DNA from: Nereocystis luetkeana
Taxonomy: Eukaryota; Sar; Phaeophyceae; Laminariales; Laminariaceae
DNA: 64,000 nucleotides
Assembly (NCBI GenBank): GCA_031213475.1
Contig: JARUPZ010000015.1
Coordinates: forward strand, 10,320,528-10,384,527
Direction of reading: 5' to 3'
Shown here: positions 52,430 to 62,813 of the stretch, piece after piece
How positions within the stretch are numbered: position 1 is the first letter of the stretch
Layout of the letters: every line of letters begins with the position of its first letter
Notes under the pieces: model-generated
What the model was told of the DNA's origin: nothing
Databases searched by the model: none
The model's input: the letters and a program-made list of their open reading frames with translations, nothing else
Program-made: the position numbers and the translations under genes

Positions 52430-53700
52430 TCGCGGATACGCTCGACTAACGGTTGACTCACTCGGCTACCGACCGGCAAGCTTGATCAAGGACCGCTAAT
52501 CTCGACTACCGATCGACGCGCTCGATTGCCGACCGATACGTTTGGCCAAAAGTATGGACGAACCGAACCAGAACGCTGTAACGTCACTGGTGCCCCATTT
52601 CGGTTACTTTCCCTACAGGCCCACCGATCGATGAGCTCGATTTTCGACGGATACGCTGGACTACCGACCGATGCGCTCGACTAAAGACACGCTCGAACGT
52701 TTCGACCGATGTTGTTTGACTACTGACTGACACGCTAGACGACAGATGGACACGCTCAGCTACCGAGCGGTGTTTTTTGTGCTGTAAACACTGAGTCCTT
52801 ATGACCATAACCAATCACGACAATCGTCATCATCGATCATGGGGATCGTCATCATCAATCATGGTGATCGTCATCACCAATCCTGAGTATGGTCATCATC
52901 AATCATGGTAATCGTCATCACCAATCATGAATATCGTCACCAATCATGGTGGTCGTCACTACCAATCATGATACCACCAACATGAAGATCGTCATCAACA
53001 ATCATGGTGTTAGTCATCATCAGTCATCAATCATCTCGCCGCATTGCCACGCGTACCGACGGCATAAAAAAAAACACGAACGAATCACAGCGCGAAAAAA
53101 GGCCAGGAAATAAGAAATAACCTTTCCGGAGGCCGTCCGGGAGGCCATTCCGGAGACTTTTCGAGAGATTATTGCGGGAATCGGGACCCCATCTCAGCGC
53201 AGCCCGTCAACCCCCACCCTCCGCCGCCGCGCCATCTACCCAGTCGAACACGAAAAATGCCGGCAGCCTTAGCCGACCGCAGTAAAAATAATTCGCATCG
53301 GAGATATACGCAAGGAATACAGAAACTCATCGGGAATCCCACACCCCAAACATCCCACGCTTCCCACGCGTCTGCACCTGTATCTCATCCTCACTCTCTT
53401 CCCCAGTTGCTTCAACCGACTGCCTCTACCCGGAAAAATGAAACACAGAAATTACGGAAAGAAGGGAAGGAGACAAGGAGGGAGGAGGGAAGGGAGCGCA
53501 GCCAGCTACAGTAGTGGGCCCGCACTACTGCACCTCACCTCACCACACCGCCCAGCACTCCCCCATACACAAAAACAAAAAAGCGCACACGTCACACACC
53601 ATCCTGGAACGGAACTCGCTCGCGGCCGGGCGGAGAACGATCGCTGTTTCACCACCATCGATGCTGCGCAACAAAGGCCGAAGATAAAAAGCAGCCGCCC
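52430..53700 (+). repeat. Composite dispersed repeat S, copy 2
   Basis: Same block order as the minus-strand copy at 23470-26600: CGACTACCGACCGATGCGCT-type ~23-bp units (52430-52790), a GATCGTCATCATCAATCATG satellite (52805-53030), then a segment sharing CACGCGTACCGAC, GGCCAGGAA-AA, TTGCTTCAACCGACTGCCTC and GCACTACTGCACCTCACC. Also shared within the 23-bp block is CCAGAACGC-GTAACGTCACTGG. This copy has no LINE. Function unknown. Carrying internal minisatellites is common in Helitron-like or satellite-bearing elements. Confidence 0.6.
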
Positions 53701-53785
53701 CCACCTCGTTGAATCCCCGGCGGCATTCGCAATTTTATCTCTGTTTTTCCTTTATCCTGCCCTCATTCCTTGCCCGTCGCGGCTA

Positions 53786-54110
53786 CCCCCCCCCCCCCCC
53801 CCCCCGCGCCCTCTCCCCCCCCGAAAGGTGCGTACCACTCCCAGCCTATCGAGGAGGTAATAGGGCAACCCCCCCCTCAATGGCAGCAGGAGTGATTTAC
53901 TGACGAATATAAAGGTCAAGACTCGCTGCCTGCGCCGTCTGCCTCTTCTCTAACGACCGAGGCCTCGTGAGCTCGCTCCGATTGCGAGGCCCCGTCGCAT
54001 CTCTTCTCGTCCCATTCCATCCTGTCCCATCCCGTCGTATTATATCCCGTCCAGTCCCATCCGATCCCACCCCGTCCTATCCTACCCCTAAACACCCCGT
54101 CCCATATCGT
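53786..54110. repeat. C run and CCCGTCCCAT-type short repeats
   Basis: A C homopolymer of ~18 at 53787-53804 and, from 54003 to 54110, loosely repeated 10-bp CCCGTCCCAT/CCCATCCCGT units. No coding evidence. Confidence 0.6.
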
Positions 54111-54580
54111 CCCGTATCACACAGTAATGAGCCGTACCGTGGCGTTCTGCGGTTGTACTGCACAAGACCTTCTGGTCAAAGAGAACAAACACACACGCGA
54201 TGCGGTCGCGGCGGCGGCAAGGCCCAAAACAGCCATCACAGACAGCTAGCTAAACGACAACCCTGATAGCTAGGTAGCTTACAGCTGTACTAAACTTCAC
54301 GTACGATGCCCCTATCGATGCCCCACTCCGCCAGCTTGAGGAACGGCAGCTGTAATAGCGAGATTGCTTCGACGAAGACATGCGACAGCTAGGCAGCTTA
54401 CAGCTGCATCTTCACGAGCACCTTCGGATCCCCTACCGGTGTCCCTCATCCCCATCCGGTTGCCACACGCCACACCACACTACATGCTACGCCACTATAC
54501 CCTCCCTCCCCCTCCCGTTTCCCTCATATGCATCTCCCTCCCCTCTCGTCCCTCCTTCCCTCTCCCCTCTCCTCCATATG

Positions 54581-54697
54581 CACCCCCCCCCCCCCCCCCC
54601 CCCCCCACATCCCTCTACGCCTACACAAACTCCCTCCCACCCTTTCTACTCCATTTTTCCTCCCTCCCTCTCCCTCTCCCTCTCCCTCTCCCTCTCC
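54581..54697. repeat. C homopolymer and CTCCCT hexanucleotide run
   Basis: About 25 consecutive C at 54582-54606 and (CTCCCT)n at 54661-54696. On the minus strand the latter encodes the Arg-Glu run at the end of module V copy 2. Confidence 0.85.
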
Positions 54698-54900
54698 GCC
54701 CCCTTTCTCGTTGCCCCTGCCCCCGCCACCTCTTCGCGCTCCAAGTCCTCCGCCGCTGCATCTACAGCCTGCTCGACCAGGTCAAACCAGAAAACGAACA
54801 CGTCCTGGCGCTCGACGTCGAGGCCGCCGAAGATCGTGACCATTTCTGTCCCAAAAAACGGAGTAACCACGGAATTGAACGCGCGTTGGGGCGACGTCAA
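54646..54900 (-). CDS. Small dispersed protein module V, copy 2 (unknown function)
   Basis: The minus-strand frame FNSVVTPFFGTEMVTIFGGL continues DVERQDVFVFWFDLVEQAVD, AAAEDLEREEVAGAG and ends in a charged Arg/Glu run. It aligns with the plus-strand module at 20301-20525 (TEMATIVGGLDFRRQKVFIW, LDEAAEDLERREA). The first half is hydrophobic/mixed, the second is helical and acidic, probably coiled coil. The Met used is tentative, since the frame could belong to an exon of a longer gene. No family recognised. Confidence 0.45.
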   Translation of the reverse strand: MTSPQRAFNSVVTPFFGTEMVTIFGGLDVERQDVFVFWFDLVEQAVDAAAEDLEREEVAGAGATRKGAEREREREREREGGKME

Positions 54901-54939
54901 TAGGAGATATTTGAAAACAGAATTAGGATAGGAAAGGAT

Positions 54940-55130
54940 AAATAAATATAAAACAGAGCAGGATACATTCGAAAAAAGAATAGCATATAATAGGGTAGGA
55001 TGTGATAGGATGATAAAGGATAGTTTAGGACAGGATAGATGGGTGAGGGGAGCGAGTGGCGTAGAGGGTAACTATCCCAAGAGTGTGCCTAGAAAGGTAA
55101 CAAGCAGTTTCGCGGGATTGGTACTGGGGT
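54940..55130. repeat. AGGATA-rich degenerate repeat
   Basis: AGGATAGGAAAGGATAAATA-like strings recur loosely from 54925 to 55040. Low complexity, no coding evidence. Confidence 0.5.
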
Positions 55131-55249
55131 CGATACTAAAGCTACCCGGCTACCCGGGTAAAGCATCCAAGGTCTCCTGTTACGTGATATGGAGACGGGT
55201 ATGGTATTTGGGGGGACTGCAATGTATGGTGGGTAGTATATACCCGTTG

Positions 55250-55735
55250 GTATGTCCCACCCCGTTGTAATCGGGGAAAGTTTTTGGGTAAACTCGGAGA
55301 AGAAAAATCGGTTAAGCACGTACTTTGCGCTAGATGCTAAAGGTTACCCGACTACCGGAGTGTATGATCCCACAACCCCTTTTTATGTGGTATGCCGATG
55401 GGTATGGAATTGGGCGGCGCCAAGATAGGTAAAACTATCATTATACACGTTGGTAGGTTACACCCGTTGGTACTGGAGGTTATAGCAGTTGTTGGGTCAT
55501 GCCGGTTGTGGTAGGTCATGCCCGTTGGAACTGTAGGCTGCACCCTTTGCGTAGGTAATACCCGTCGGTAGATTATACTCGCCGGTAGGTTATACCCGTT
55601 GGTAGGTTTTACGCATTCGTGGATTTTCCCGTTAGGGTAGGCTATACCCGTTGGTAGGATATACATATAATATATATATATATATATATACCCGTTGGTA
55701 GGTTAAACCCGTTTTGGTAGGTTACCCACCTAACC
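55250..55735. repeat. CCCGTTGGTAGGTTATA minisatellite with AT tract
   Basis: Units of 15-17 bp (ACCCGTTGGTAGGTTA, ATGCCCGTTGGAACTGTAGG and variants) from ~55460 to 55730, sparser upstream. An AT dinucleotide run lies at 55670-55690. The minus-strand translation is repetitive and not a gene. Confidence 0.7.
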
Positions 55736-55739
55736 CCAA

Positions 55740-57040
55740 AGTACACACCCTAACAAACGCACCTTTGGACCATACATGCTGTGAGGCTTGCTTTCTATGG
55801 TATGATATACTCTTTCCTGGTAAACGGCCGCGCGCCGGATGCATCAATGATCATGCGACAAAGGGGATCAGCAACCGAACCAGAAAGGCGGCGTTCCGGC
55901 GGAATCGTGTCGTATGTACCGCGGCAAAGCTTAGCACGCCGTTGGAGTAGAAATATGTCCGCACTCTCTCTGAGTCCCCTTTTTTTCCCTGGCTCTACAC
56001 ACTACACCCTCTGGTCTAGTCGATGGGCGTTCTATCAACGGTACCGCGTCCCTGGCTTGGAGCCGCCTTTACCAGACGGATGATCAAGTGCGCAAACCGG
56101 GGAGGTTGTGGGAATTCAGTACAGGTATACCTGGAACGAACTGGCGCCGGGTCCCTAGATTCAGCGTGCGAAGCATGCACGAGGTGGGCATGAAGCCCTG
56201 ACTGTTGAACAGAGCAAGGCGTTTTAACAAAAGTATTATCGGTACACGGAAAAACAAAAAAAAAGTGTATTTGTATCAAAACCTACCAAAAATATATCAA
56301 GTATAAATGAAAAGACACCAGCACTCGTATAAATATTTATGAGGTAAAACATAGCCGACATGTTGTCCAAAGTTAGACGTATGGTATTCTTCGGGCGAAT
56401 GTTTTACCGGACAATATTTAATAGGGTCAGCCGAGGTTGTGGTTGGGGTAGGGTTGGGGTCAGAGTTAGGAGAGCGAGTAATTTAAACGGCGTTATCTCC
56501 AATATCCCCTCTCGCAATACTGGAACCACACGCGGGCCACACAATATTCCAGCTCACCCATGCCGTATCCTGTACCTGATACGATAGGTTGTTTTACGTG
56601 GCTTGCATAGGCGGCAGCGTTTCAATAGCGAAAACTTCTGAAGCGCTCGCTCTAGTGGAGGAAACTTCGGGCTGGACACTCGGTTCCTCGCGGTTTGTGG
56701 GCATCACTCCTGCGTTAGAGTTACACCACAACCAGTCTCCTAGGACAGCAGTCAGCCCTAGGTGATACCTGGTAGTATAATAGTATGGCCCAATGGTCGT
56801 GGCGTGCCTCGAACAAAAACAAAATCGTTTCCACCTGTACCGTGCCGTGTTGACTCGTAAAGTTGAAGGGCTTGCAACGCTCTGGGCTTGCGATCAAAAT
56901 TGAAACAAAAACGAGGTCGGGGTTTAGCATTTAACAGCTTGAGCTTTCGCTAAAACATTAGTACCTCTGCACAAAAAACACTGAGCTAGCAGTCAGCGCT
57001 GGCTGCTGTTCGTAGGTCAGCGGTTATAACATGGTGGGTG
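55740..57040. other. Intergenic, with a degenerate TTAGGG-like tract
   Basis: GGGGTAGGGTTGGGGTCAGA around 56444-56475 resembles a decayed telomere-type tract. Frames up to 100 codons show no domain. One TACCTGGTA occurs at 56766-56774. Confidence 0.35.
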
Positions 57041-57044
57041 CCTC

Positions 57045-57124
57045 TACCATATTGTGACTCGAAGTGATTGATACTACTGTGCCATCCAAGCCCCTATGCG
57101 GTGCGCTCTAACCAACGAGGCCGC
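57045..57124 (-). tRNA. tRNA-like fragment or tRNA-derived SINE head
   Basis: The minus strand reads GCGCGGCCTCGTTGGTTAGA then GCGCACC, an A-box/D-arm-like region. About 45 nt on is ACTTCGAGTCAC, a degenerate B-box. Acceptor and T stems do not pair, so it is not a functional tRNA as far as I can fold it by eye. It could be a SINE promoter head or a decayed tRNA gene. Confidence 0.3.
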
Positions 57125-57312
57125 GCAACTGAGAAACAGCTCGTCAGTATCTACTACTGTAGATACGTTTGTCTGCCACCCAACGCTAGCAGGGATAGGG
57201 ATCATCGCGACAACCTCACTCAGCAAATCGACAGGTCGCCCTCCTGCTGTGCCGCTCCACGGGATGGCCCCGCATGCGCAAGCACGTTTCACTTCACATT
57301 GATATTTTTTTG

Positions 57313-57740
57313 TTAATCTTCCGGCGGGCGGGTAAAAACAGTAAACACAAAGCTAAGGAAGGTAAGCCAACACTTGAAAGACTTGCCAAATACGGTGCAG
57401 ATGGGCTGTGTGTTGCGTGTCAATTTAGTAACCCTGTTCGAAGACACAGCGGCTGTTGTCATATCACCTCTGATGTTAAGCGCCCGCGTTGTCGGTTCTT
57501 CTTCCATGTCGCCCCCTCCACCCCCCGTCCCGCCCCCTCCATCCTTTCCTGCGTCCGCGATGCGTTTGAGGATGCCCTCCAGGCCGTCTTTCTCCACCAC
57601 CTTCAGGCAGTCCAGCGCGTCGAAGACTTGGAGATCGTGCCACTCCCCCATCACACCTTCCATGTCTGCGCCGGAGAGCGGGGGAGGGGGGGGGGGGGGG
57701 TACTCAGATCATCCATGGCCGTAGTCGTACGACCATAGAC
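57313..57740 (-). CDS. Repeated N-terminal protein module U, copy 2
   Basis: The minus strand has the leader CTATGGTCGTACGACTACGG then an ATG at 57717 (MDDLSTPPP), a C/G homopolymer of ~14 that shifts the frame, and from 57663 MEGVMGEWHDLQVFDALDCL, KVVEKDGLEGILKRIADAGK, a Gly-rich linker and RGDMTTAAVSSNRVTKLTRN. It parallels copy 1 at 15471-15780. The homopolymer is a likely indel hot spot, so the gene may be intact in other individuals. Family unrecognised. Confidence 0.45.
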
Positions 57741-58029
57741 ACTCGCATCCCTACAATGCCGGGATGGAGCAAGTTGGGTTTCCACCGACAGCTTCGAATG
57801 CATTTTTTTTTTCTGGTGTGGCCACTTCCAGAAACAGCGCTGGGTATACCATGTATCTGCCTTGTGGCGGAACATGCTTAGCGCTGGAGCTCCGTGGCCT
57901 GTGGAGGGTGGCGGAACACTCAAGACATGTTTGTTTAATACGTGCACTCATCCTGTACAGCAGATAACAGCAAGAAGTGCGTGTGCAGGACGGTGCACCT
58001 TGGCAGCAGGCCGGCATTGTGTATGGTTC

Positions 58030-58240
58030 TTTTTTCGAGCGTACATATAATATAATACCATGGATATATTCCTGGTGTTATTCGGTTGCAAGTGACACGG
58101 GATGGTATACCACAGCTCGTTACCGTAGTACCTTTCCCCTTACGGACTGGTATGACACTGCCGTGCGCGATATAAATCGTACTTGATTGTTTTCTCCCAT
58201 CGAGACGCATTTTTGTTATTGCCTATTTTGTGACCACAGA
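58030..58240 (-). repeat. Dispersed repeat T, copy 2
   Basis: Minus-strand match to 8890-9075: ATGCGTCTCGATGGGAGAAA, ACGAGCTGTGGTATACCATC and a GTCCTGCACACGCAC block. Frames are not conserved between copies. Confidence 0.5.
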
Positions 58241-58324
58241 CGGGATTTCAGGGAAAAGTGCTAATGCGAGAACATCATCATCGTGGTGCAATGCGCCCTG
58301 TTCATCTGTGCATTGCGTGTTGTA

Positions 58325-58555
58325 TTACGGGTGTACGGCATGGCCCCTCCTTCGCTGTATTTTTTTTACATCGTATATACCCTGGTAAACAAAATGAAAG
58401 CGTTGAAAAAACTTATCAGGGGCATCAGACGAGGTGATCGCAACAGCGATGCGAGCCCACACAGACTCACTCCCCATCATCACTGCTCTCTCGAGCATGC
58501 CCACAATAGCGCCACCTGTCAAACCATCTCTCTCTTTTTCTGCTTTGTTGAACAA
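58325..58555 (-). CDS. Possible exon, unknown protein
   Basis: A 76-codon minus-strand frame with protein-like composition (LTGGAIVGMLERAVMMGSES, VWARIAVAITSSDAPDKFFQ). A CCAG/GGTATATAC junction near 58378 could be a splice donor. No homologue in the window and no known family, so this is weak. Confidence 0.2.
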   Translation of the reverse strand: MFNKAEKERDGLTGGAIVGMLERAVMMGSESVWARIAVAITSSDAPDKFFQRFHFVYQGIYDVKKIQRRRGHAVHP

Positions 58556-58599
58556 CGCGAGTATATCTCACGATCACTGGGTGTTATAATCCATTAGCG

Positions 58600-59405
58600 A
58601 GTCTCTTCACGAGACGCATCATCATGAGCCTCATCCCATCATGCCTAATGTTTAAACAGCAAGGAGAACAACGTTGACGTTTGGTCGATGGCATTGATGG
58701 TGTGCTGTGTGCTGTTATGCGGTAAATACATGTACATCTTGGGTTTCCACCCACCTAAAGGGACAGGCGCCCTGGTGACTGATGAAATCACGGCGACTTT
58801 TCAATTTTTCAAGTTGCGGCCAGCCCAGCTTGGTTACGCGTAATTACGTCTACGCCGAAACGGCCCTCCCTGATACCTGGGTAGTTCGTCAGTTGGAATG
58901 GAGGATATGACTTTCCAGTCAGTCAGCAATCGGAAATGCAACGGTTGGCCAAACGGTGCTACTATTAATAATAATCTAGCAATGATATTTTGCCATTAAT
59001 ATTATATATACAAACGAGTATAGAGATACTATCAATACGTACTACTGATGTACCTCTATATTGGCAGGCGTTTTTGCTAAAAACATTCTATCTACGCTAG
59101 CAATAATATTATTCATAGAGACTCCTTATACTATTACTAATTGTGATGACAACATGAGCTTCCAGGCGCGTTCGTATTTCCAGAGTCGCGGCTTCTGGCA
59201 GAGGCAACGCGTGAGCAGGTGTTTCGACGCTGGGAATGGAAACGTTAACACTATTGAGAAGTATATCAGATGGGCGTTGTGTGACGTGCTCCGTTTTTCC
59301 TGCTCATTATATATGCATATGAAGAGCAGTATATACGTGGCGTCCCGAAAAGGGGGGCCAAACTCGTGCATATTTACCCACCAAATCGAATCCCATTCGA
59401 TTCGA
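58600..59405. other. Intergenic, no supported gene
   Basis: A frame at 59061-59423 (+) begins with a hydrophobic segment but shows no family signature, and its end overlaps the 3' end of the minus-strand gene model. Not called. Confidence 0.3.
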
Positions 59406-59411
59406 TGCAAT

Positions 59412-61231
59412 TCAGTAAGTTGAATCGGATTCAATTGTTTCTTCGTGGATACGGGCCTTGACACGGGCCCTCGCGGCTGCTAACACGCAGGGACCTGACT
59501 CACAGATCATCCTCCTCTCCGCCTCAGCATCGTTAGCGACAACGGTGGAGGCGGTCTCCGCGCTCTCATCGCGCTCCTCGCGCTCCAGAAGGAATTCCCG
59601 GCACCCCTGCGCGAAAAAGTCCCCACGCTGCTGCTGCTGCTGCTGCTGCTGCTGCGCCTACGAGGGTGGTCGAGGGGGGAGGGGGAGTAGGGGCGGGGAA
59701 GTGCACAGCGCGACGGCACTCAACACATCGGGAGTTAACAAAGTTTGGCTTGACGCTTGCACGAAAATACAAAAAAAAAAAAAATGCAATACGAACCAAT
59801 TCTCCCCGCGCACCACCTACAGTAATTTGCCACACAAAAACGCACCCCGTGTGAAAAAAACACTTGATACAAAATAATTCTCACGTGCAGCTCTGCGGCC
59901 TGGACGTCTGCTGGCACCAGTTTTCCACTCCCCGCCCCCTCCCCCCGGCCGCCGCTTTCACTGAAAGAACCCCCCTGCGACGATGGTCCGTCTTCCCCCT
60001 CCCACGACCTCGGGCACACCTCGACCGCGACGGACAACACCTCGTCAGCCTCCTCCTCCCGCGCCCCCGTCCCCGCCTCCTTCTCTTCGACCACCTCCGC
60101 CACCGCCGCGCTCCCCATGCCCCCCCCATTCCTCTCCCCCACACACACCTCCGGAGGTGGGAGAACATCTAGCGAAGACAAGACCACCGGCGAAGACTCC
60201 CGGCATGGCGCCACAGCGGCTCCCGCCGTTCTGTCGGAACCCACCTCAGATGCCTCGGACAACAGGTCAATCGATCCTCCCTCCGCCCCCGCCGTTACCT
60301 CCTCTTCCACCCCCGCCACCCTTACGCCCTCCGGTTTCATCCGCTCCCCCGTCCCTTCCACTGCCTCTGCAGACTGGATGGCATTTCGTTCTTCGAAGAT
60401 CCAAGAACCCGAAGACCCGAAGGAACACGCCAACCAGTCTCCCTCCTCTATCTCCGGGCAGTCGTCGGACGAGACGGACAATACATCAGCCACCCGCCTT
60501 ACCGCCTCCCCACATTCCCCTCCTTCCTTGCTCACCCCGTCTGACACCGCCGTTCCTTCAAAGTCTCCCCCCCCCGTCCCTCCCGCCCCATCCCCACCCC
60601 CCGAGGAACCCGCAGGTGGTGGAGGTACCGCTCGCACCGCCACTGCCGCTGCCTTCGCTGGCGTAACCTCCGCAGTCGTCGCCGTCGCCGCAGCCGCCGC
60701 CGCAGCAGCAACCGCCGCCGCCGCCTCATCCGCCGCAGCCGCCGCAGCCGCCGCAGCTACGGCATTCGCCGAGGCCGTCGCAGCCGTCGCAATCGCCGCA
60801 TTCGCTAGGGCCGTCACAACCGCCGACGCAACCGCAGCCGCCGCAGCCGCCGCGGCCGCCGCAACCGCTGCGTCGGCTGCAGCTGGAGCATTGGCCGCAG
60901 CCGCCGCATCGATTGCATCCGCAGCATCCGTTGAGGCTGCCGCAGCCGCCGCAGCCGCCACATCCGCTTCTCGCGGGAGGGAGCGATCCTCGCGCTCCTG
61001 CAGGAACTCCTCGCGAAACTGCAGGAATTCCTCGCGCTCCCTCAGTAGATTCTCGCGCTCCCTCAGTAGATCCTCGCGCTCCTGCAGGTGCTCCTCGTGC
61101 CGCTGCTGCCGCCGCCGCTGCTCGGCGAGCCGCTGTTGCTGCTGCTCGAGCTGCTCCTGCGGTTTGTCGCTTTGGCGCCGGTGGTGCTTGGGCGGCGGTG
61201 GCGGTGGGTGCGGCCCTGGTTCATCCGGCAA
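59412..61231 (-). CDS. Coiled-coil, poly-Ala protein; two-exon model
   Basis: Exon 1 is 61231-59885 and exon 2 is 59657-59412. Exon 1 (449 codons) starts [14 protein letters not shown], then a Gln/Arg-rich coiled coil ([20 protein letters not shown]), a ~100-residue Ala-rich stretch, a Gly-rich linker and a Ser/Glu-rich acidic region ([20 protein letters not shown]). A donor GTGAGA follows CTGCAC, and an acceptor CTCGTAG preceded by a pyrimidine tract leads in phase to a Gln run and [20 protein letters not shown], ending TGA. Exon 2 extends the coiled-coil style, supporting the join. A second donor-like CTGTGAGTCAG at ~59494 could add an exon. The family is unknown. Possibly a structural or adaptor protein. 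The best candidate host gene here. Confidence 0.5.
59658..59884 (-). other. Predicted intron in the coiled-coil gene
   Basis: The minus strand begins GTGAGAATTA and ends in a C/T-rich tract CTCCCCCTCCCCCCTCGACC then ACCCTCGTAG. It is 227 bp. Without removal, the frame reads into a T-rich, stop-bounded tail unlike the rest of the protein. Splicing keeps phase 0. Confidence 0.5.
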
Positions 61232-61562
61232 TACGGTGGTGGTAGCGCGGGGGTGAGACGGGTGGGATGGGGGCAGTGGAGCAACGGGCCATACAAGGGG
61301 ATAGGGGAGGATTTGACAGGCATTCCGATATCGGGCGGGGTTGAGTTAGCTCAAAGCGTAGAAAAGCGTTTGGGACGGCAAACTCCCTAGCAGTATACAA
61401 CAGTCAATGCCATCGCAGTTTCAACGTGAACCGACTGACGGACATCGCGCGCACAACAGCAGAAACAACCACAACAAAAAAAAAACTCCACCCAATCCCG
61501 AACACCAGCTCTAACGTCGGCACCAGCACCAGCACACCATCAACCCCCTACATTCTCCCCAA

Positions 61563-62003
61563 TCACGTCCCTACCATGACGACGCTACTGCTGCAGCTAA
61601 TACCTGTGGTACACAGGTCTCCATAGCTCTCCCCGCTCGACCGTCGGATGCAACGCCCCTGCAACACATTCACCACCCGCGTCGCCCACTCCAGGAAATC
61701 CAGCATGAACGGGAGCTTGCTGTGGACGGGACCCCCCTCCGCATAAGCCGCTGTCAGCAGCCGCTCCTCTCGAGATGCCATCACCATAGCCTTTCCCGTC
61801 ATCGCCGTTGTGGCCGTCACAGTGTCACCATCACCACCACCACCGTTCCCACCACCGTTATCCCCACCATCGCCACATTCACGGCCATCCCTCCCGTTGG
61901 CGGCGGCAGCGGCAGATATAGCTAAAGACATATCTCCACACGGCGAGAGATTTCGGGCGTGCTTGCTCGAGGGTCTCGGCCCCAGCACCGACGGCATAGC
62001 CAC
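61563..62003 (-). CDS. Hypothetical Gly/Ala-rich protein, tandem-duplicate unit 1
   Basis: A 146-codon minus-strand frame. Its start VLGPRPSSKHARNLSPCGD and SAAAAANGRDG parallel VPGPRPAHSSSMRDTSSLLC and SAANGWGRDD in unit 2 (62814-63533). The C-terminal part (LDFLEWATRVVNVLQGRCIR) is more complex than the Gly-rich middle. No known domain. Sequence upstream of the ATG is also duplicated, so a longer spliced gene is possible. Confidence 0.3.
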   Translation of the reverse strand: MAMPSVLGPRPSSKHARNLSPCGDMSLAISAAAAANGRDGRECGDGGDNGGGNGGGGDGDTVTATTAMTGKAMVMASREERLLTAAYAEGGPVHSKLPFMLDFLEWATRVVNVLQGRCIRRSSGESYGDLCTTGISCSSSVVMVGT

Positions 62004-62189
62004 ACGGCTTGGGTGAGACGTACCCTGTGCGGTAAGACGGTAGTGGCAGGTTTATGTTGGAGCATGGACGCGCGAGAGACAAGGATGGAAAAAGAGAGAC
62101 AAGGGGAGGAATAGTCGTTAGTGAGAGAAAGGGAGGGAAAGACAGCAGTTCATAGCGGTACCGTGAGGGGAACGGACAGGCAGGATTTC

Positions 62190-62770
62190 ACAGAAATAGC
62201 CCCAGGTCACGATTTGACTCAAACGGACGACGTGAGCGAGACGACGCCGGCGCAATCTTGAAGAGCAGCAACAAGGTCCACGTTCCCAGATGAAGCGGCG
62301 ACGGTGGCGTTGGCGGTGGTGCCGTCGGTGATGATGCGGGACAAGATGACCCAGCTTTCCAAGAGCTTTGGGAAGTTATAGACAACTTGGGTACGTCATC
62401 GGAAGAGGAAGCGAGCGAAATGACCACTCAAAGTCGTCAGAAGGCCGGCCTTCCGGGAAACAAGCAACACCAAGCAAGCCTGTGCATACTCATCCCCAAG
62501 GGGGACGACGGCCTGATGATTTTCCGTGCTTACGTCACTCGTGTCGTCTTCCGATCATGTACACAGGTCACCTAGGACTTTCCACAGCTCTTGGAAATCT
62601 GGGTCATTTTCTCCCCCATCACCACCGCCTGCCGACGCCACTGTCACCGCCGCCGCCACTACTTGGGCCATCGACCTTGTTGCAGCTCTTCGAGCCGTCA
62701 TCAGTCACGACTGCGCAGGCACCATGTTCCTTACACCGTTCGCTCAAGTCAAAGCGTGATTTGGGGCACC
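62190..62770. repeat. ~240-bp inverted repeat, unit 1
   Basis: The reverse complement of 62190-62435 matches 62530-62770: TCACTCG-TTCCTCTTCCGAT, AGCTCTTGGAAA-CTGGGTCA, GACCTTGTTGCTGCTCTTC. The spacer is ~95 bp. Both arms can be read as a similar peptide (LASSSDD/LVSSSDH, SSWKAGS/SSWKSGS), one on each strand. Confidence 0.7.
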
Positions 62771-62813
62771 CTTTGGACGTGGCGAGCACATCGTTACTCC
62801 CAACCCCCCCCTC

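Noticed and set aside
60117-61256. 379-codon plus-strand ORF opposite the coiled-coil gene
   Set aside because: Its Ala, Ser and Pro runs mirror the minus-strand coding repeats, and it lacks splice support; the minus strand gives heptad-like coiled-coil sequence continuing through a phased exon.
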